Source: Mucilaginibacter sp. SG564
GTDB lineage: Bacteria; Bacteroidota; Bacteroidia; Sphingobacteriales; Sphingobacteriaceae
Assembly (NCBI RefSeq): GCF_013149275.1
Contig: NZ_JABGNA010000004.1
Coordinates: 459,930-523,929 of the forward strand
Direction of reading: 5' to 3'
Length of the DNA stretch: 64,000 nt
Both the position numbers and the translations under genes were made by a program. Positions 53,508 through 62,965 of this stretch are shown in pieces (position 1 is the stretch's first letter; every line of letters begins with the position of its first letter). The notes beneath the pieces were generated by a model. The model ran no database searches and was not told the origin of the DNA. It saw only the letters and a list, made by a program, of their open reading frames with translations.

Positions 53508-55978
53508 GTTGCTTTGTTTTTATGGGTTAATTCCATGGCCAGCATCGCGATACCTTTTTGAATGCTACCGTATTTTTTCGCGTAAGCCCGGACCTTTATT
53601 TTTTCGCTCTCCTCGGTCGTATAAGCCAGGTATTCACTCAGGCTGACCTCCGTGCGGTAAACTTTACTGTATTGGCCGCCCAGGGAGATAAATACCTCCT
53701 TGTACCTGCGCGTAGGATCATTGGCCCGGTTCATGGAAAGGATCTGCACCTTTTCCTTTTCGGTGAGGCCCAGGAGTTCCTGTATCGCATCAAACTTGTT
53801 CTGGTACTTCGATTGGTCGAGCAGTATCTTGCAGTCGCTGTTATTGATGATCGCCTGCTTGACAATAGGCGAAGAAATAATATCTTCTCCTTCCTGTGTT
53901 ACGGTAATAGGTTCCCCATAAAACTTGCGCATCGTTTTATACAAATACCGGATATATTCCGCCATGCCTTCCTTGGCGATAGCTTTCCAGCATTCTTCAA
54001 TCAGCACGACCTTGCGCATACCCGGCAACTTGCGCATTTTGGAAATGATCATCTCCATGATGACCAGGGTGACGACCGGGAAAAGAACGGGATGGTCTTT
54101 TACCGCGTCTATCTCGAAAACGATAAAGCGCTGGTGCAGCAGATCCAGATTTTCGGTGGCGTTCAGCAAATAGTCGAATTCACCACCGCGGTAATAGGGG
54201 TTCAGCACATACAGAAAATTCGCCACATCAAAATCCTTTTCTTTCACCTTACCATCTTCCAGTACCTGCAAATAATGCTCCATCAGATACTCATAAAAAG
54301 TATTGAAACAGGGAAACACATCCGGATAGCGGTCAAGGTGTTCATCATAGCCCGTCAGCGCATTGGAGATGGCGACATATTCCGAGCGTGTATAAGGCTC
54401 ATCATCCTTTTTCCAAAGCGCCAGCAGCAAGGTTTTGATACTTTCCTTTTTTTCGGTATCGCGCACATCACCCTCGGCCAAATAAAAAGGATTAAACCTG
54501 ATCGGGTCGTTCTCCGTATAGGTAAAGTAGAAACCGCCCGCCAGTTCGCATAAACCCTGATAACTGTGGCCAATGTCCATGACCACAACATGGGCGCCCT
54601 GTTCATGATAAGAACGGAGCAAATGGTTCGTAAAAAAAGATTTTCCGGAGCCGCTGGGGCCCAAAATAAACTTTGATCTGTTCGTGGTTATACCGAGCTT
54701 CATCGGCTCGTCCGAAATATCCACATGCACCGGCTTACCCGTCAAACGGTCACCCAGCCGTATACCAAAGGGTGAAAGGCTGTCCCGGTAATTGGTTTCG
54801 AGGTTAAAGAAACAGGCGGCCTGCTCGATAAACGTGTCAAAAGTATCATTCATCGGAAAATCCGCTTCGTTACCCGGCATACCGGCAAACCAGATCTGTG
54901 CCGCGCCATCGGTTTCCTGTTTGACCGTTGCATCCAGCTGCGCCATGGCCGAACCGATCCGATTTTTGAGATCGCGTACTTTGGCCTCATCATCCGACCA
55001 GGCCAATACATTGACATGGGCCTTGACGGGTAAGCGCTGTTCAGCAATGGCCTCGTTCAGGAAATCATTGACCGCGTCCCGGGCTATGGCGTTTTCACGG
55101 CTATAAGCGGATAAGGACTGCAGGCGCAACTTTTTTGCCTCCAGGCGTTTGATCGTTTTCCGGCCGTCTTCAACGAAAATATACTGGTTGAGGATATGAT
55201 TACAAGGTAATAAACTCCCTAAGGGCGAAGCGAAGCCGATACCGAATTTGCTGCGGTCAGTGCTATATTGATCATAATTAATACGGCTTCCGCACAGCGG
55301 CGGCAAGTCCTCCACATCGGACAAGGTATACAGTTCGCAGCGGTTCCGGCCTACCCGAATGTCATCCCTGATATGGATATCCTGCAAGCAAGGCCGTTCA
55401 TCGCTGCCCTGCAGCATCAGATAACGTTCAATGACCCCGGCCCGCTCCCGCGTACCGGCTAATTCCTCGTCCGGTAAACGCAGCAACTTCAGGTAGCCGC
55501 TGTCCGCCAATACCCGCTCGAATTGCCCGGCACGGTCCAAAAAATCCGGGAACAGTACCGGATCAACCGTTTGCCGCGGCACGATACTTTTACGCAGCAT
55601 ATTGCTATAGGCCGAAGAACTGAGTTTACGGTCTTTGGGCTTTTGCGTCAGAAAGACATAGCAATGATGCTGCAGGTATTCGCGTTCGTTAAAAAAACGT
55701 TCACTGGCGCGTGACAGGAAACCTTTTCCGGCTTTTTCAAAATCGGCTTTAAACCCGTTTTCCAGCCACCAATCCTGTTTATGCAATACGCACCCTGCCG
55801 GCAATAAGCGGATCGCTTTTACCCAGGCCTGGTGATAAGCTTCATAATCCCGGTCGGATAAAGTGAAAATTTCCGGCAGGCTGACCTCATAGGCGATCGT
55901 AATATCGCCCTGGGCTGACAGTATCGCCCCGCTTTCCACTTTAGTCAGCGGCAGTATTTTCTCCAGGTTGATTTTCAT
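53504..55978 (-). CDS. traG: Conjugative transposon ATPase TraG (VirB4 family)
   Basis: 824 residues. The Walker A loop is GPSGSGKSFFTNH (about 436-448), Walker B is VVLIEECWKAIA (about 655-666), and a TraC/VirB4 N-terminal region with repeated ...YLMLQGSDERPCLQDIH... precedes. It powers type IV pilus and channel assembly on the inner membrane. Its ATG lies 38 bases inside the 3' end of traF, an overlap commonly seen. It shows no defect. Confidence 0.95.
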   Translation of the reverse strand: MKINLEKILPLTKVESGAILSAQGDITIAYEVSLPEIFTLSDRDYEAYHQAWVKAIRLLPAGCVLHKQDWWLENGFKADFEKAGKGFLSRASERFFNEREYLQHHCYVFLTQKPKDRKLSSSAYSNMLRKSIVPRQTVDPVLFPDFLDRAGQFERVLADSGYLKLLRLPDEELAGTRERAGVIERYLMLQGSDERPCLQDIHIRDDIRVGRNRCELYTLSDVEDLPPLCGSRINYDQYSTDRSKFGIGFASPLGSLLPCNHILNQYIFVEDGRKTIKRLEAKKLRLQSLSAYSRENAIARDAVNDFLNEAIAEQRLPVKAHVNVLAWSDDEAKVRDLKNRIGSAMAQLDATVKQETDGAAQIWFAGMPGNEADFPMNDTFDTFIEQAACFFNLETNYRDSLSPFGIRLGDRLTGKPVHVDISDEPMKLGITTNRSKFILGPSGSGKSFFTNHLLRSYHEQGAHVVVMDIGHSYQGLCELAGGFYFTYTENDPIRFNPFYLAEGDVRDTEKKESIKTLLLALWKKDDEPYTRSEYVAISNALTGYDEHLDRYPDVFPCFNTFYEYLMEHYLQVLEDGKVKEKDFDVANFLYVLNPYYRGGEFDYLLNATENLDLLHQRFIVFEIDAVKDHPVLFPVVTLVIMEMIISKMRKLPGMRKVVLIEECWKAIAKEGMAEYIRYLYKTMRKFYGEPITVTQEGEDIISSPIVKQAIINNSDCKILLDQSKYQNKFDAIQELLGLTEKEKVQILSMNRANDPTRRYKEVFISLGGQYSKVYRTEVSLSEYLAYTTEESEKIKVRAYAKKYGSIQKGIAMLAMELTHKNKAT

Positions 55979-56297
55979 AAGGACGTGTTTTTAGATGAAG
56001 GAATAGTTTTCTCGAACGGCAGGCAATAAAACCGGGCAATCGCTTTTTCGCGAGGTATTTGGACAGCCCATGTTCCCCGAACCGGCGACTGAGCCGGAAT
56101 ACGCAGACAAACAAAGCGGTACCCAAAGCCAGTATCAGCGGCAGGATGACCCGCAAGCGCAGACCACAGATATATCCGGCGGCGAAACCTATGAGTAAAA
56201 GAACCAGCCCGACCGCCAGGTAAGCGATGTATTGCGCTTTCAGCCCCTGGAAAACTATAGGCCTGGATACCCCTTTGTGGATCCGGTAGCTACTCAT
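55941..56297 (-). CDS. traF: Conjugative transposon protein TraF (DUF4133)
   Basis: 118 residues, two membrane helices (about 26-50 and 51-75, YIAYLAVGLVLLLIGFAAGYICGL and VILPLILALGTALFVCVF) and a basic tail. It is the DUF4133 family, a VirB3-like inner-membrane factor. The start overlaps the traE stop by four bases. Confidence 0.92.
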   Translation of the reverse strand: MSSYRIHKGVSRPIVFQGLKAQYIAYLAVGLVLLLIGFAAGYICGLRLRVILPLILALGTALFVCVFRLSRRFGEHGLSKYLAKKRLPGFIACRSRKLFLHLKTRPYENQPGENTAAD

Positions 56298-56677
56298 AAG
56301 CCAAAGAAAGATTTGAGTACCGTAGCCACGACCACCAGGAACACGCAGGAGCCAAACCAGGCGGCCGCCACTTTATTGGTGTCTGGTTCACCGGCATTCC
56401 ATTTATTAAAGACCCTGATCGCGCCGATGATACCGACCACGGCCCCGATGGCGTACATCAGGTTACAGCCCGAGTCAAAATAACTTTTGACCTGCGTCGT
56501 CGCTGAGGTAATACCGGCATTGCCATCCTGGGCAAAACCGTAACTGATCGTCAGCAGCCCGGCCATGAGCATTAATACTTTGGTAAAGGCTATACGTTTC
56601 TTTTCTGCAGGTAGCTCCCGGTAAGCCTTAATCCGGCTTCGCCACCATAGAGATAGCCTTTTGCATAATAACTTCAT
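56294..56677 (-). CDS. traE: Conjugative transposon protein TraE (DUF4134)
   Basis: 127 residues. Two helices in the C-terminal half (about 77-97 and 108-125) with FDSGCNLMYAIGAVVGIIGAIRVFNKWNAGEPD between, typical of DUF4134. It is the VirB2-like pilin. An extra basic lead of about 35 residues before the first helix is longer than usual. Confidence 0.92.
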   Translation of the reverse strand: MKLLCKRLSLWWRSRIKAYRELPAEKKRIAFTKVLMLMAGLLTISYGFAQDGNAGITSATTQVKSYFDSGCNLMYAIGAVVGIIGAIRVFNKWNAGEPDTNKVAAAWFGSCVFLVVVATVLKSFFGL

Positions 56678-56695
56678 TGGGTTAAATTATTAGGG

Positions 56696-57226
56696 TTAAT
56701 TCCAGAGGGTGGTTAATTCTTCATCCGAGATCGGAAAAAGGGCGTTTTCGCGGATGTAATCACTGAGCGCCCGTCTCGAAGCCGGATCGCGGATAGCGGC
56801 GTATTTCGCTTTGACCAGGCCAAACAGGGAGATGAAATCATCTTTCGTACCCTGCTCTTTTTCCAGCGTCAAAAAAATACTTTTCAATTCCTCGAGGGCA
56901 TCAGGTATCAGGCTCTGCTGCTGTTCCCGGCTGCTATCCACATCCGGGTGCCGGGCAAAACTGAAGGCGTTCATACCCAGCCGGGACACCCCTTCCGGCA
57001 TTTTCGGCCGGCCCATCAGGCTATAGCCGGTATCCGCTTCCGGGTCGTCTTCCAGTTCTTCTGCCCAATCCTTACGGAGCGGTTCGATGCGCGGCTTTTG
57101 TTCATGACGATCCAGCCAGGTTCGAAGCTGTCGCCTATACCAGAAAGGCAGCAACAGCAAATACCAGGTGAGGCCGAGGATCAGGGCAACCCATAAAAAC
57201 GGTTGCCAGGTCAATTGGTGTAACAT
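56696..57226 (-). CDS. Single-span protein at the head of the tra operon
   Basis: 176 residues, one helix near the start (about 9-30), then charged repeats and C-terminal DLASR-like helices. It resembles TraD-type small proteins next to traE, but the similarity is weak. It overlaps the start of the tiny frame upstream and lies 18 bases before traE. Confidence 0.6.
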   Translation of the reverse strand: MLHQLTWQPFLWVALILGLTWYLLLLPFWYRRQLRTWLDRHEQKPRIEPLRKDWAEELEDDPEADTGYSLMGRPKMPEGVSRLGMNAFSFARHPDVDSSREQQQSLIPDALEELKSIFLTLEKEQGTKDDFISLFGLVKAKYAAIRDPASRRALSDYIRENALFPISDEELTTLWN

Positions 57227-57339
57227 AATATTTTGCTTTTCACCCGCCGTTCCATTACCGCGGGTTGGTAGCGCAAAGATTGGCGGATCCCGGCGCCCGC
57301 ATGCGCAAGCCAGCCGGTACTTGCGAACGATTTATCCAT
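57211..57339 (-). CDS. Possible 42-residue peptide
   Basis: An ATG within the stop of the RteC gene begins a 42-residue frame, MDKSFASTGWLAHAGAGIRQ and onward, that overlaps the next gene by 16 bases. Overlaps at both ends hint at coupling, but the sequence may be chance. Confidence 0.3.
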   Translation of the reverse strand: MDKSFASTGWLAHAGAGIRQSLRYQPAVMERRVKSKILCYTN

Positions 57340-58264
57340 AACCACCTGATTTTGTATTATTCTTTCGGGGCACTTTGAAGGCCAGATCATCATCTACCCG
57401 TTTGTGAATGGATTCCCGCATCTGATCGATATACCGGCTCGGGCTGCTGACCTTCCGGTTCCGGATATCGATAAAATCCCGGTAGGCCCTGGACAGGTCG
57501 ATTTCCAAATGCTTTTCCATAAAACGGATGATCAGCGACAGGTCGGCATTACCATGATTCAGCTGACCGGTAAAATAGAGCGCGTAGATCACCTCCACGA
57601 GGTTAACTTTATCCCCTGTCCATTTCAGGGCCGGCAATTCAGCCTCGGCTTCCATCCCTGTCAAATGTGCCGGATCCAAAGTGCTGAGGGCCCGGAGCAG
57701 ATCCTCCTGTAAACGTTCAAAAGCGATGATCTTGGCAAACAGGTAATCGCAAGCCGTGGAGAACCCGGGATCCTGATCCGGCAATTCCGGCAGCAGCACA
57801 CCGGGCGCTTCCGCGCCCCGGACAAAATAAAGCCCATCCAGTTCCGTTGTCCCCAAACGATAATACTGGTGGTAAAAACCGACATGCCGGAAAAACCGCT
57901 GTACCACCCGGAGTTCTTCCCGGTAAAACGCCTTCAAAGTTTCCGTATCCCCGGCTGGCATACGGATGTCCAGATCGTATTTTCCCAGGTAATAGATTCG
58001 TAGCGCGTCAAATCGTGGTTTGACCCGCTTAAAAAAATCGATCTCATCCTGCACCCGCGGAAAAGGGTGTTCCTGGATATAAGTCCGGAGCTGTTTTAAA
58101 GCTGAACGGACCGCCTGTAAAATCAGTTTGAGTTTTGGCGCCGCCGCGGTTTCCGCCGTGCTGATCCGCGTGATCTCCTCCTGGAGCTTCCGCAACAAGT
58201 TTTCGGCAAATTTGATCATCGGTTTATATTGGTTAAAGGTAAATGCTGCCATGCCGGTCATCAC
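57332..58264 (-). CDS. rteC: RteC-like regulator of ICE transfer
   Basis: Up to 310 residues. The blocks LKLILQAVRSALKQLRTYIQ, EIDFFKRVKPRFDALRIYYLGKYDL and LIRFMEKHLEIDLSRAYRDFIDIRNRKVSSPSRYIDQMRESIHKRVDDDL match the RteC family, the excision and transfer activator of CTnDOT. The ATG at 58219, just before IKFAENLLRKL, is as likely a start as 58264. It is divergent from the Crp/Fnr gene. Confidence 0.85.
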   Translation of the reverse strand: MMTGMAAFTFNQYKPMIKFAENLLRKLQEEITRISTAETAAAPKLKLILQAVRSALKQLRTYIQEHPFPRVQDEIDFFKRVKPRFDALRIYYLGKYDLDIRMPAGDTETLKAFYREELRVVQRFFRHVGFYHQYYRLGTTELDGLYFVRGAEAPGVLLPELPDQDPGFSTACDYLFAKIIAFERLQEDLLRALSTLDPAHLTGMEAEAELPALKWTGDKVNLVEVIYALYFTGQLNHGNADLSLIIRFMEKHLEIDLSRAYRDFIDIRNRKVSSPSRYIDQMRESIHKRVDDDLAFKVPRKNNTKSGGYG

Positions 58265-58459
58265 GTTTAGCCCACAGAAAACCCATCGTCATCCCGGCTC
58301 CGCTTGATGTTTAACCGTATCAACCGGTCCGGCTCTTTATCAGATAATTCCCGGAACAGTTGCTATTCTGAATTAAAAATTATTAATTAGCAGATATAAA
58401 ACATTAATCCAAAGTTAATTACTGTAACCCAAAGACGTTTTGACACTAATCAAAATCGT

Positions 58460-59059
58460 ATGCAAGAATTGAACGAGCTTTCAGATACCGAGCTGTTATT
58501 CCAGATCCTGACCTTTATCGCCCCCCTCTCCGGCGCCTTACGCCAGCGTTTTGAGCACTTCATTGTCCGCAGGACCTACCCCAAAAAACACCGGCTGCTG
58601 GCGGAGGGGGAGATCAACCGGCATATCTATTTTATCCGTCAGGGATTCGCCCGGGCCTTTTTCCTTGACCGGGAAGGCAGGGAACATACCACCTGGTTCA
58701 TGGGCGCCCACGACCTGATGATCTCCGTATACAGTTTTTATACCCAGCGGCCTGCTGCCGAATACATCGAACTGCTGGAAGACAGCGTGCTCCTGTCCAT
58801 GACCTGGGACCAGCTGCAAACGATCTACGCCGAATTCCCGGAATACAATTACCATGGCCGCCTGGTGACCGAACGCTATTATATCCAATCCGAAGAACGC
58901 GCCATCCTGCTCCGTACGAAGGATCCCGCGGAACGTTACCAGCTCCTGCTGGAGAAATACCCGGGTATCCTGGAAAAAGCCTCCCTGGGGCAAATTGCCT
59001 CCTTTCTGGGCATCACCCAGGAGACCCTCAGCCGGATCCGGGGGAGAAGACGAATTTGA
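58460..59059 (+). CDS. Crp/Fnr-family regulator
   Basis: 199 residues. The cyclic-nucleotide-like barrel (about 15-130) contains GEINRHIYFIRQGFARAFFLD and the C-terminal helix-turn-helix is LGQIASFLGITQETLSRIRGRRRI. The usual cAMP-binding arginine-serine pair is not obvious, as in many Bacteroidota Crp-like regulators. It lies at the edge between the tra operon and the cargo and precedes the lipoprotein gene by about 55 bases. Confidence 0.9.
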   Translation: MQELNELSDTELLFQILTFIAPLSGALRQRFEHFIVRRTYPKKHRLLAEGEINRHIYFIRQGFARAFFLDREGREHTTWFMGAHDLMISVYSFYTQRPAAEYIELLEDSVLLSMTWDQLQTIYAEFPEYNYHGRLVTERYYIQSEERAILLRTKDPAERYQLLLEKYPGILEKASLGQIASFLGITQETLSRIRGRRRI

Positions 59060-59115
59060 TCCAAATCAAAAAATAAAGCACCAACGCTCCCGAGATTTGG
59101 ATCAAACCATCAGCC

Positions 59116-60417
59116 ATGAAACAGCAAGCCATCCTCCTCGCCATCCTGCTGAGTCTCCTGACCGCCTGCCGGAAGACCACAACCGATCAACCGATACCTA
59201 ATCCCGTAAATAAAGATTTCAGCCTGGATGCCGTCAAAGCATGGTATGCGCGACAGCCCCAAAATCGCTCCCTGACAGTTATAAACTGGGACGGCGCCGA
59301 ATACCGGGAAAACGGCGGGACAACTTACTGGCTGACGGGCATCAGCGGGCAGCCCATCTTTCAGGGCATCCGGCAGGGATACCGGAGAGCCGCCTTTTAC
59401 CGGGACACTACCCAACAAATCCGGGAGCAGATCCTGGAGATCATCCCCGATGGACTGACCCTCCAGCGGAAAGGCAACCTGCCTGCCAACCAATTCACCG
59501 GGCGCATTTTTGTCTATAGCCCGGATAACCGACTGCTCCATGGCGGTGTCTACGCCGCCGGTAAGCTTATCGGGCTCATCCGGTCCAGGGCCCCGCAGGA
59601 CACCGGCAAACTCAAAACCAACCTGCTCGCCGTAGATTGCACCTGGTACCAGGACGCTTATGCCGATGGCGATGGCGGGGTTACCGTCTACGCCGAAAAG
59701 GTCTGTAACTACGAACTGGACGGCGGCGCATCCGGCGGCTTCAGCGCCGGCGTACCCGCCAGCACCGGGGGCATCGGCGGCGGCAGCGCCCCCAACCTTC
59801 CCCCAGCCCCAGTCGTATCCAACCTGCCGGGCGAGAGCGGCCCTGCCGTCAACCCCAAAAACCTCATGCTTTGCTTCGGCAGCATCCCAGACCAGGGCGC
59901 TACCATGACCATTACCGTTTACGTGCAGGAACCCTTTCCCGGCACCTCTTTCAACATCGGCCCCAACAGCGTAGGCCATACCGCCATCGGCATGACCAAG
60001 AGCAACGGCCAAAACAGCGTCACCCAGGTCTTTGGTTTTTATCCTGACGCAACCGGTCTGGACAAATTACATGCATCGTCGAAAATCGCATTAAACAACG
60101 CCTTAGATTATAATGTCAGTATCACCTACACCGTAACCGCGGACAACTTTAACAAAATCGTCAATTATGTCAGCAACCCTCCCCCTACCTATGACCTGGT
60201 CACCTTCAATTGTACCAGTTTCGCGTTTTACGCCTGCCAGGCCGGGCAAATCAGCTTACCCGACCCGACAACGGTTGTAGGACTCCTGGGGCCTGGCATT
60301 CAGCCACATGCCATGACACCAGCCGGTCTCGGCGAAGGTCTGGACAACCTGCAAGACGCGGCCAACCTCAATAAAAACGGCGGTATCACCCCGCTCAGCA
60401 AAGGTCCCTGTAATTAA
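59116..60417 (+). CDS. Lipoprotein with possible permuted NlpC/P60-like domain
   Basis: 433 residues, lipobox LLTAC (Cys about 18). After an unrecognised region (about 30-200) and a Gly/Pro-rich linker, the C-terminal part has VGHTAIGM and later FNCTSFAFYACQAG: a His first and a Cys later, the order of circularly permuted papain-like folds (NlpC/P60, LRAT, PPPDE). It could be a cell-wall or toxin-type hydrolase at the cell surface. It is followed within 24 bases by a small exported protein. It is strikingly GC-rich. Confidence 0.7.
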   Translation: MKQQAILLAILLSLLTACRKTTTDQPIPNPVNKDFSLDAVKAWYARQPQNRSLTVINWDGAEYRENGGTTYWLTGISGQPIFQGIRQGYRRAAFYRDTTQQIREQILEIIPDGLTLQRKGNLPANQFTGRIFVYSPDNRLLHGGVYAAGKLIGLIRSRAPQDTGKLKTNLLAVDCTWYQDAYADGDGGVTVYAEKVCNYELDGGASGGFSAGVPASTGGIGGGSAPNLPPAPVVSNLPGESGPAVNPKNLMLCFGSIPDQGATMTITVYVQEPFPGTSFNIGPNSVGHTAIGMTKSNGQNSVTQVFGFYPDATGLDKLHASSKIALNNALDYNVSITYTVTADNFNKIVNYVSNPPPTYDLVTFNCTSFAFYACQAGQISLPDPTTVVGLLGPGIQPHAMTPAGLGEGLDNLQDAANLNKNGGITPLSKGPCN

Positions 60418-60440
60418 CACTGACACTTAATACTATCCCC

Positions 60441-60761
60441 ATGAAAAAAATCATCCTGATCAGCCTAGCCCTTATCCTCATCGGCAGTAACCTCCCTTTC
60501 TTCAGTTTCTTCCTGGAAGAAAACTATAGCTACAGCAATAAAGACGGCAGTTTTACTTACAGCGAAGAGGGCGGCAAAGGAATGTCATTCCAAAGCTGCA
60601 TGATTTCATACGGCTATTTCCTTTGCCAGCACCCCGAAAAAAACACAGGTGACATCCGGTTATACCGCACCTTTACGGTCAAACCCTGGCGTTTCTGGGA
60701 GTGGCGGGAGATGGTCTTTCACAGCGAGCGCTTTTGGTTACCCTATCAAGGACCCCGATAA
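60441..60761 (+). CDS. Small exported protein, partner of the lipoprotein
   Basis: 106 residues with an N-terminal signal or anchor (KKIILISLALILIGSNLPFF) and a Tyr/Ser/Trp-rich rest ending ...FWLPYQGPR. It is read with the lipoprotein gene (24-base gap). Unrecognised; an immunity or stability partner is possible. Confidence 0.6.
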   Translation: MKKIILISLALILIGSNLPFFSFFLEENYSYSNKDGSFTYSEEGGKGMSFQSCMISYGYFLCQHPEKNTGDIRLYRTFTVKPWRFWEWREMVFHSERFWLPYQGPR

Positions 60762-60917
60762 AAAATAGCGTGCAGATTTTGAAATACCTTTTCAATTTTT
60801 TGATTGCCATTTAGGATAATAATAGGGCAACCCATATCAAACCATAGGATATTTATACCATCATTTAAGTCAGTATGTTTACTCAAAGCTACCTTTAGGG
60901 GCATAAACGCTACAATC

Positions 60918-61207
60918 ATGATAACTTTCGGCAGCCGTTTAACTTCGATCAGGAAAGAACGTAAGGTATTACAAAGCGATTTAGGTATCAAAGCTGGTGT
61001 TCATAGGTTGCTGGTAAGATTGCTGATGACCTGAGTGTGTCATTAGGTTACCTTGCAGGCAAAGCAGATAGATCAAGCTCTCCTATATAAAGTACTATCT
61101 ATCCAGCAGCTTGCTGACAAAGACAGAGAGCATATCATGTATACCATTGATGGCCTTATCCAACACGTCAAGATACAAATAGCTTATAAAAAGTATAAGC
61201 CCAACGC
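60918..61207 (+). pseudogene. Decayed XRE-family regulator
   Basis: From the ATG at 60918 the plus strand reads FGSRLTSIRKERKVLQSDLG..., a Cro/C1 helix-turn-helix start. The frame then changes: KIADDLSVSLGYLAGKADRSS lies in the second frame and QALLYKVLSIQQLADKDREHIMYTIDGLI in a third. The middle with the recognition helix and YERG motif is missing. Two frameshifts and a deletion have thus destroyed the gene. Confidence 0.75.
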
Positions 61208-61281
61208 GGTGGTTGGGATCTTACTTACTTTAACACATTTACTACATGTGGCATCCTCCTAGTAAATGTATTTTGCTATTT

Positions 61282-61761
61282 CTATTCCTCTTTAATGCAT
61301 CCAGCTTTGATAGGATCGAAGTCTAGCGGCCATATTGTAGAGAGATTATAGGTAGCTCCTTTGAGATTGGCTGACTCAATGCGTCGACATGTCATTATAG
61401 CCCCATGTAAGTTACTACCGCTAAATTCAGCATCATGTATATCAACATCATTCAGATTAGCTCCGCTTAGATCAGCGTCGTTAAAGTTGCAAAAGAAAGC
61501 CTTGGCCCCCTGCAAATTGGCTCCTCTTAAACTTGCCTTCATAAGGTAAGCGGTTATCAAGCTGGCCCTTGAAAAATCACAATTATTCATATTAGCACCA
61601 GCCATGAAAGCACCTCTTAAATCACTACTTATAAAACTGGTATCATGTAAGTCCATACCTTCAAATATGGCCCTATGTAAGTTTAGGCCATTCAAATTAG
61701 CTCCTACTAGTGTATCGTAGGGTACGTCTAACACATCATCGGTTGCAAATAGTATTTTCAT
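61282..61761 (-). CDS. Pentapeptide-repeat protein, likely immunity of the orphan Rhs cassette
   Basis: 159 residues of A(N/D)LxG-type five-residue repeats from about 18 to 140 (GANLNGLNLHRAIFEGMDLHDTSF...), a right-handed beta-helix. It starts 4 bases after the orphan Rhs toxin tip, the usual place of an immunity gene. That role is inferred from position. Confidence 0.85.
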   Translation of the reverse strand: MKILFATDDVLDVPYDTLVGANLNGLNLHRAIFEGMDLHDTSFISSDLRGAFMAGANMNNCDFSRASLITAYLMKASLRGANLQGAKAFFCNFNDADLSGANLNDVDIHDAEFSGSNLHGAIMTCRRIESANLKGATYNLSTIWPLDFDPIKAGCIKEE

Positions 61762-61765
61762 AGTC

Positions 61766-62617
61766 TTATTTATTTCCCCAGTCTAACGGATCTACTTTTG
61801 TTGATTGAATTGGTTTCACCATAGGTGCTTGGCTCGGTGAAAGATTACCGGGTACCTGCGCTGGCTCTTGACCAACAATTCTTCCTGCGACGAAGCGATG
61901 ATTACCCTCAACTATTACATCACCAGCAACTTTTATTGCGGGTGCTTCACTTCCCGCATCTAGCATGTTAACATATCTTTGTACCACAGGTAAGGACACT
62001 ACCCCTTGTGTTGTCTGCATTGTTGAGCCTTCAAGAGCATTCGCAATTCCCTCAGCGGTGACGGGAGCTCTAGGAGCGACACTTAAAGCTTCTGCCGCAG
62101 GAGCAGCCCCTCTTAACGCACTTACTCCTTTACCAATAGCCCCTGCAACACCCATGCCAACAGCCTGATCCACAACGTTTGCTCCGGCATTACCAAGTAT
62201 AGGGCCTCCTGTTTTAGCGTCGTCCGTAGCTATTGCTTTAATTAATTGGTAGCTTTCCTTTGCTTTTCCGTAAAGCCCGCCAGTAGAAGCATTAGCTAAT
62301 GCTTCTACTGGGTGAGCAGCAACATTATTGACATATCCGTTAACCGCATTTTTAATTGTAGTTACCGGATTCGTTGTAAGTACTTTCTTTATTCCCTGGT
62401 AGTGGCTGACAAAGCCTTGCTTAATCTCTCTTCCCCAAGCACCCCAATCCGGCCACATTCCATCGGGGTCAATGAATCTAATTGGATCATCAAAGCCATA
62501 CGAATAAGGACTCCACCTTCTACCTTTCTCCGCCAAGGGATCGATAGATGTCCATCTTGCAATAACCGGATCATAGAACCTGGCACCGTAATCGTATTGG
62601 CTGAAAGGTCTATTATT
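61766..62617 (-). CDS. Orphan Rhs C-terminal toxin cassette (no own start)
   Basis: The frame opens directly after the immunity stop at 62,613 with ...[30 protein letters not shown], the conserved end of an Rhs core, without a proper start codon (TTG at 62,536 is the first alternative start). It then continues with a variable tip ending [14 protein letters not shown]...[19 protein letters not shown], which resembles a ParB-like nuclease fold. Without the upstream Rhs part it is a silent reserve tip. Confidence 0.75.
   Translation of the reverse strand, partial: NNRPFSQYDYGARFYDPVIARWTSIDPLAEKGRRWSPYSYGFDDPIRFIDPDGMWPDWGAWGREIKQGFVSHYQGIKKVLTTNPVTTIKNAVNGYVNNVAAHPVEALANASTGGLYGKAKESYQLIKAIATDDAKTGGPILGNAGANVVDQAVGMGVAGAIGKGVSALRGAAPAAEALSVAPRAPVTAEGIANALEGSTMQTTQGVVSLPVVQRYVNMLDAGSEAPAIKVAGDVIVEGNHRFVAGRIVGQEPAQVPGNLSPSQAPMVKPIQSTKVDPLDWGNK
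62444..62600. repeat. Direct repeat, copy 1 (orphan Rhs core end)
   Basis: About 155 bp encoding [19 protein letters not shown]... to ...[10 protein letters not shown]. It is nearly identical in protein, and largely so in DNA, to 63,628-63,782. Confidence 0.85.
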
Positions 62618-62957
62618 CTATTATTCTTTTGGAAACTCCTAATGAGCTCAAAAGATTATCAGCGACCTCTCTTGCCTTCATCCACATAGAATTATCCCTG
62701 AAATCGGCGTTATTCCACAAGTGAGCAGGTATGTTACTTATTATGTGTTTGAGAATCGTTATTTGTTCAATATGAAAATCATTTAACAAACCTAAATTCT
62801 GCAAGGGTATAAGGTTAATATGATCGAAAAATGTATAGTAATCGCCTTCCAATTCCTCAATGTAACCTTCTATTTCCTTTTTCGTTATTTTTTCGAAATC
62901 CGGAGATACCATAATCAATGTATCGATCAAGAGATTATAACCATTTGCCAAATTCAT
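62613..62957 (-). CDS. Likely immunity protein of the first Rhs tip
   Basis: 114 residues, soluble, acidic and helical ([21 protein letters not shown]). It starts 8 bases after the stop of the Rhs protein and has no known domain. Position makes it the cognate immunity protein. Confidence 0.75.
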   Translation of the reverse strand: MNLANGYNLLIDTLIMVSPDFEKITKKEIEGYIEELEGDYYTFFDHINLIPLQNLGLLNDFHIEQITILKHIISNIPAHLWNNADFRDNSMWMKAREVADNLLSSLGVSKRIIE

Positions 62958-62965
62958 GTCTGTTT

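Noticed and set aside
59110..60012. 300-residue frame antisense to the lipoprotein gene
   Set aside because: Its Gly/Ala-rich composition is a mirror of the GC-rich sense gene, which has a signal peptide and domain motifs.
60746..60991. 81-residue frame on the minus strand
   Set aside because: It is antisense to the decayed XRE regulator and has no ribosome site.
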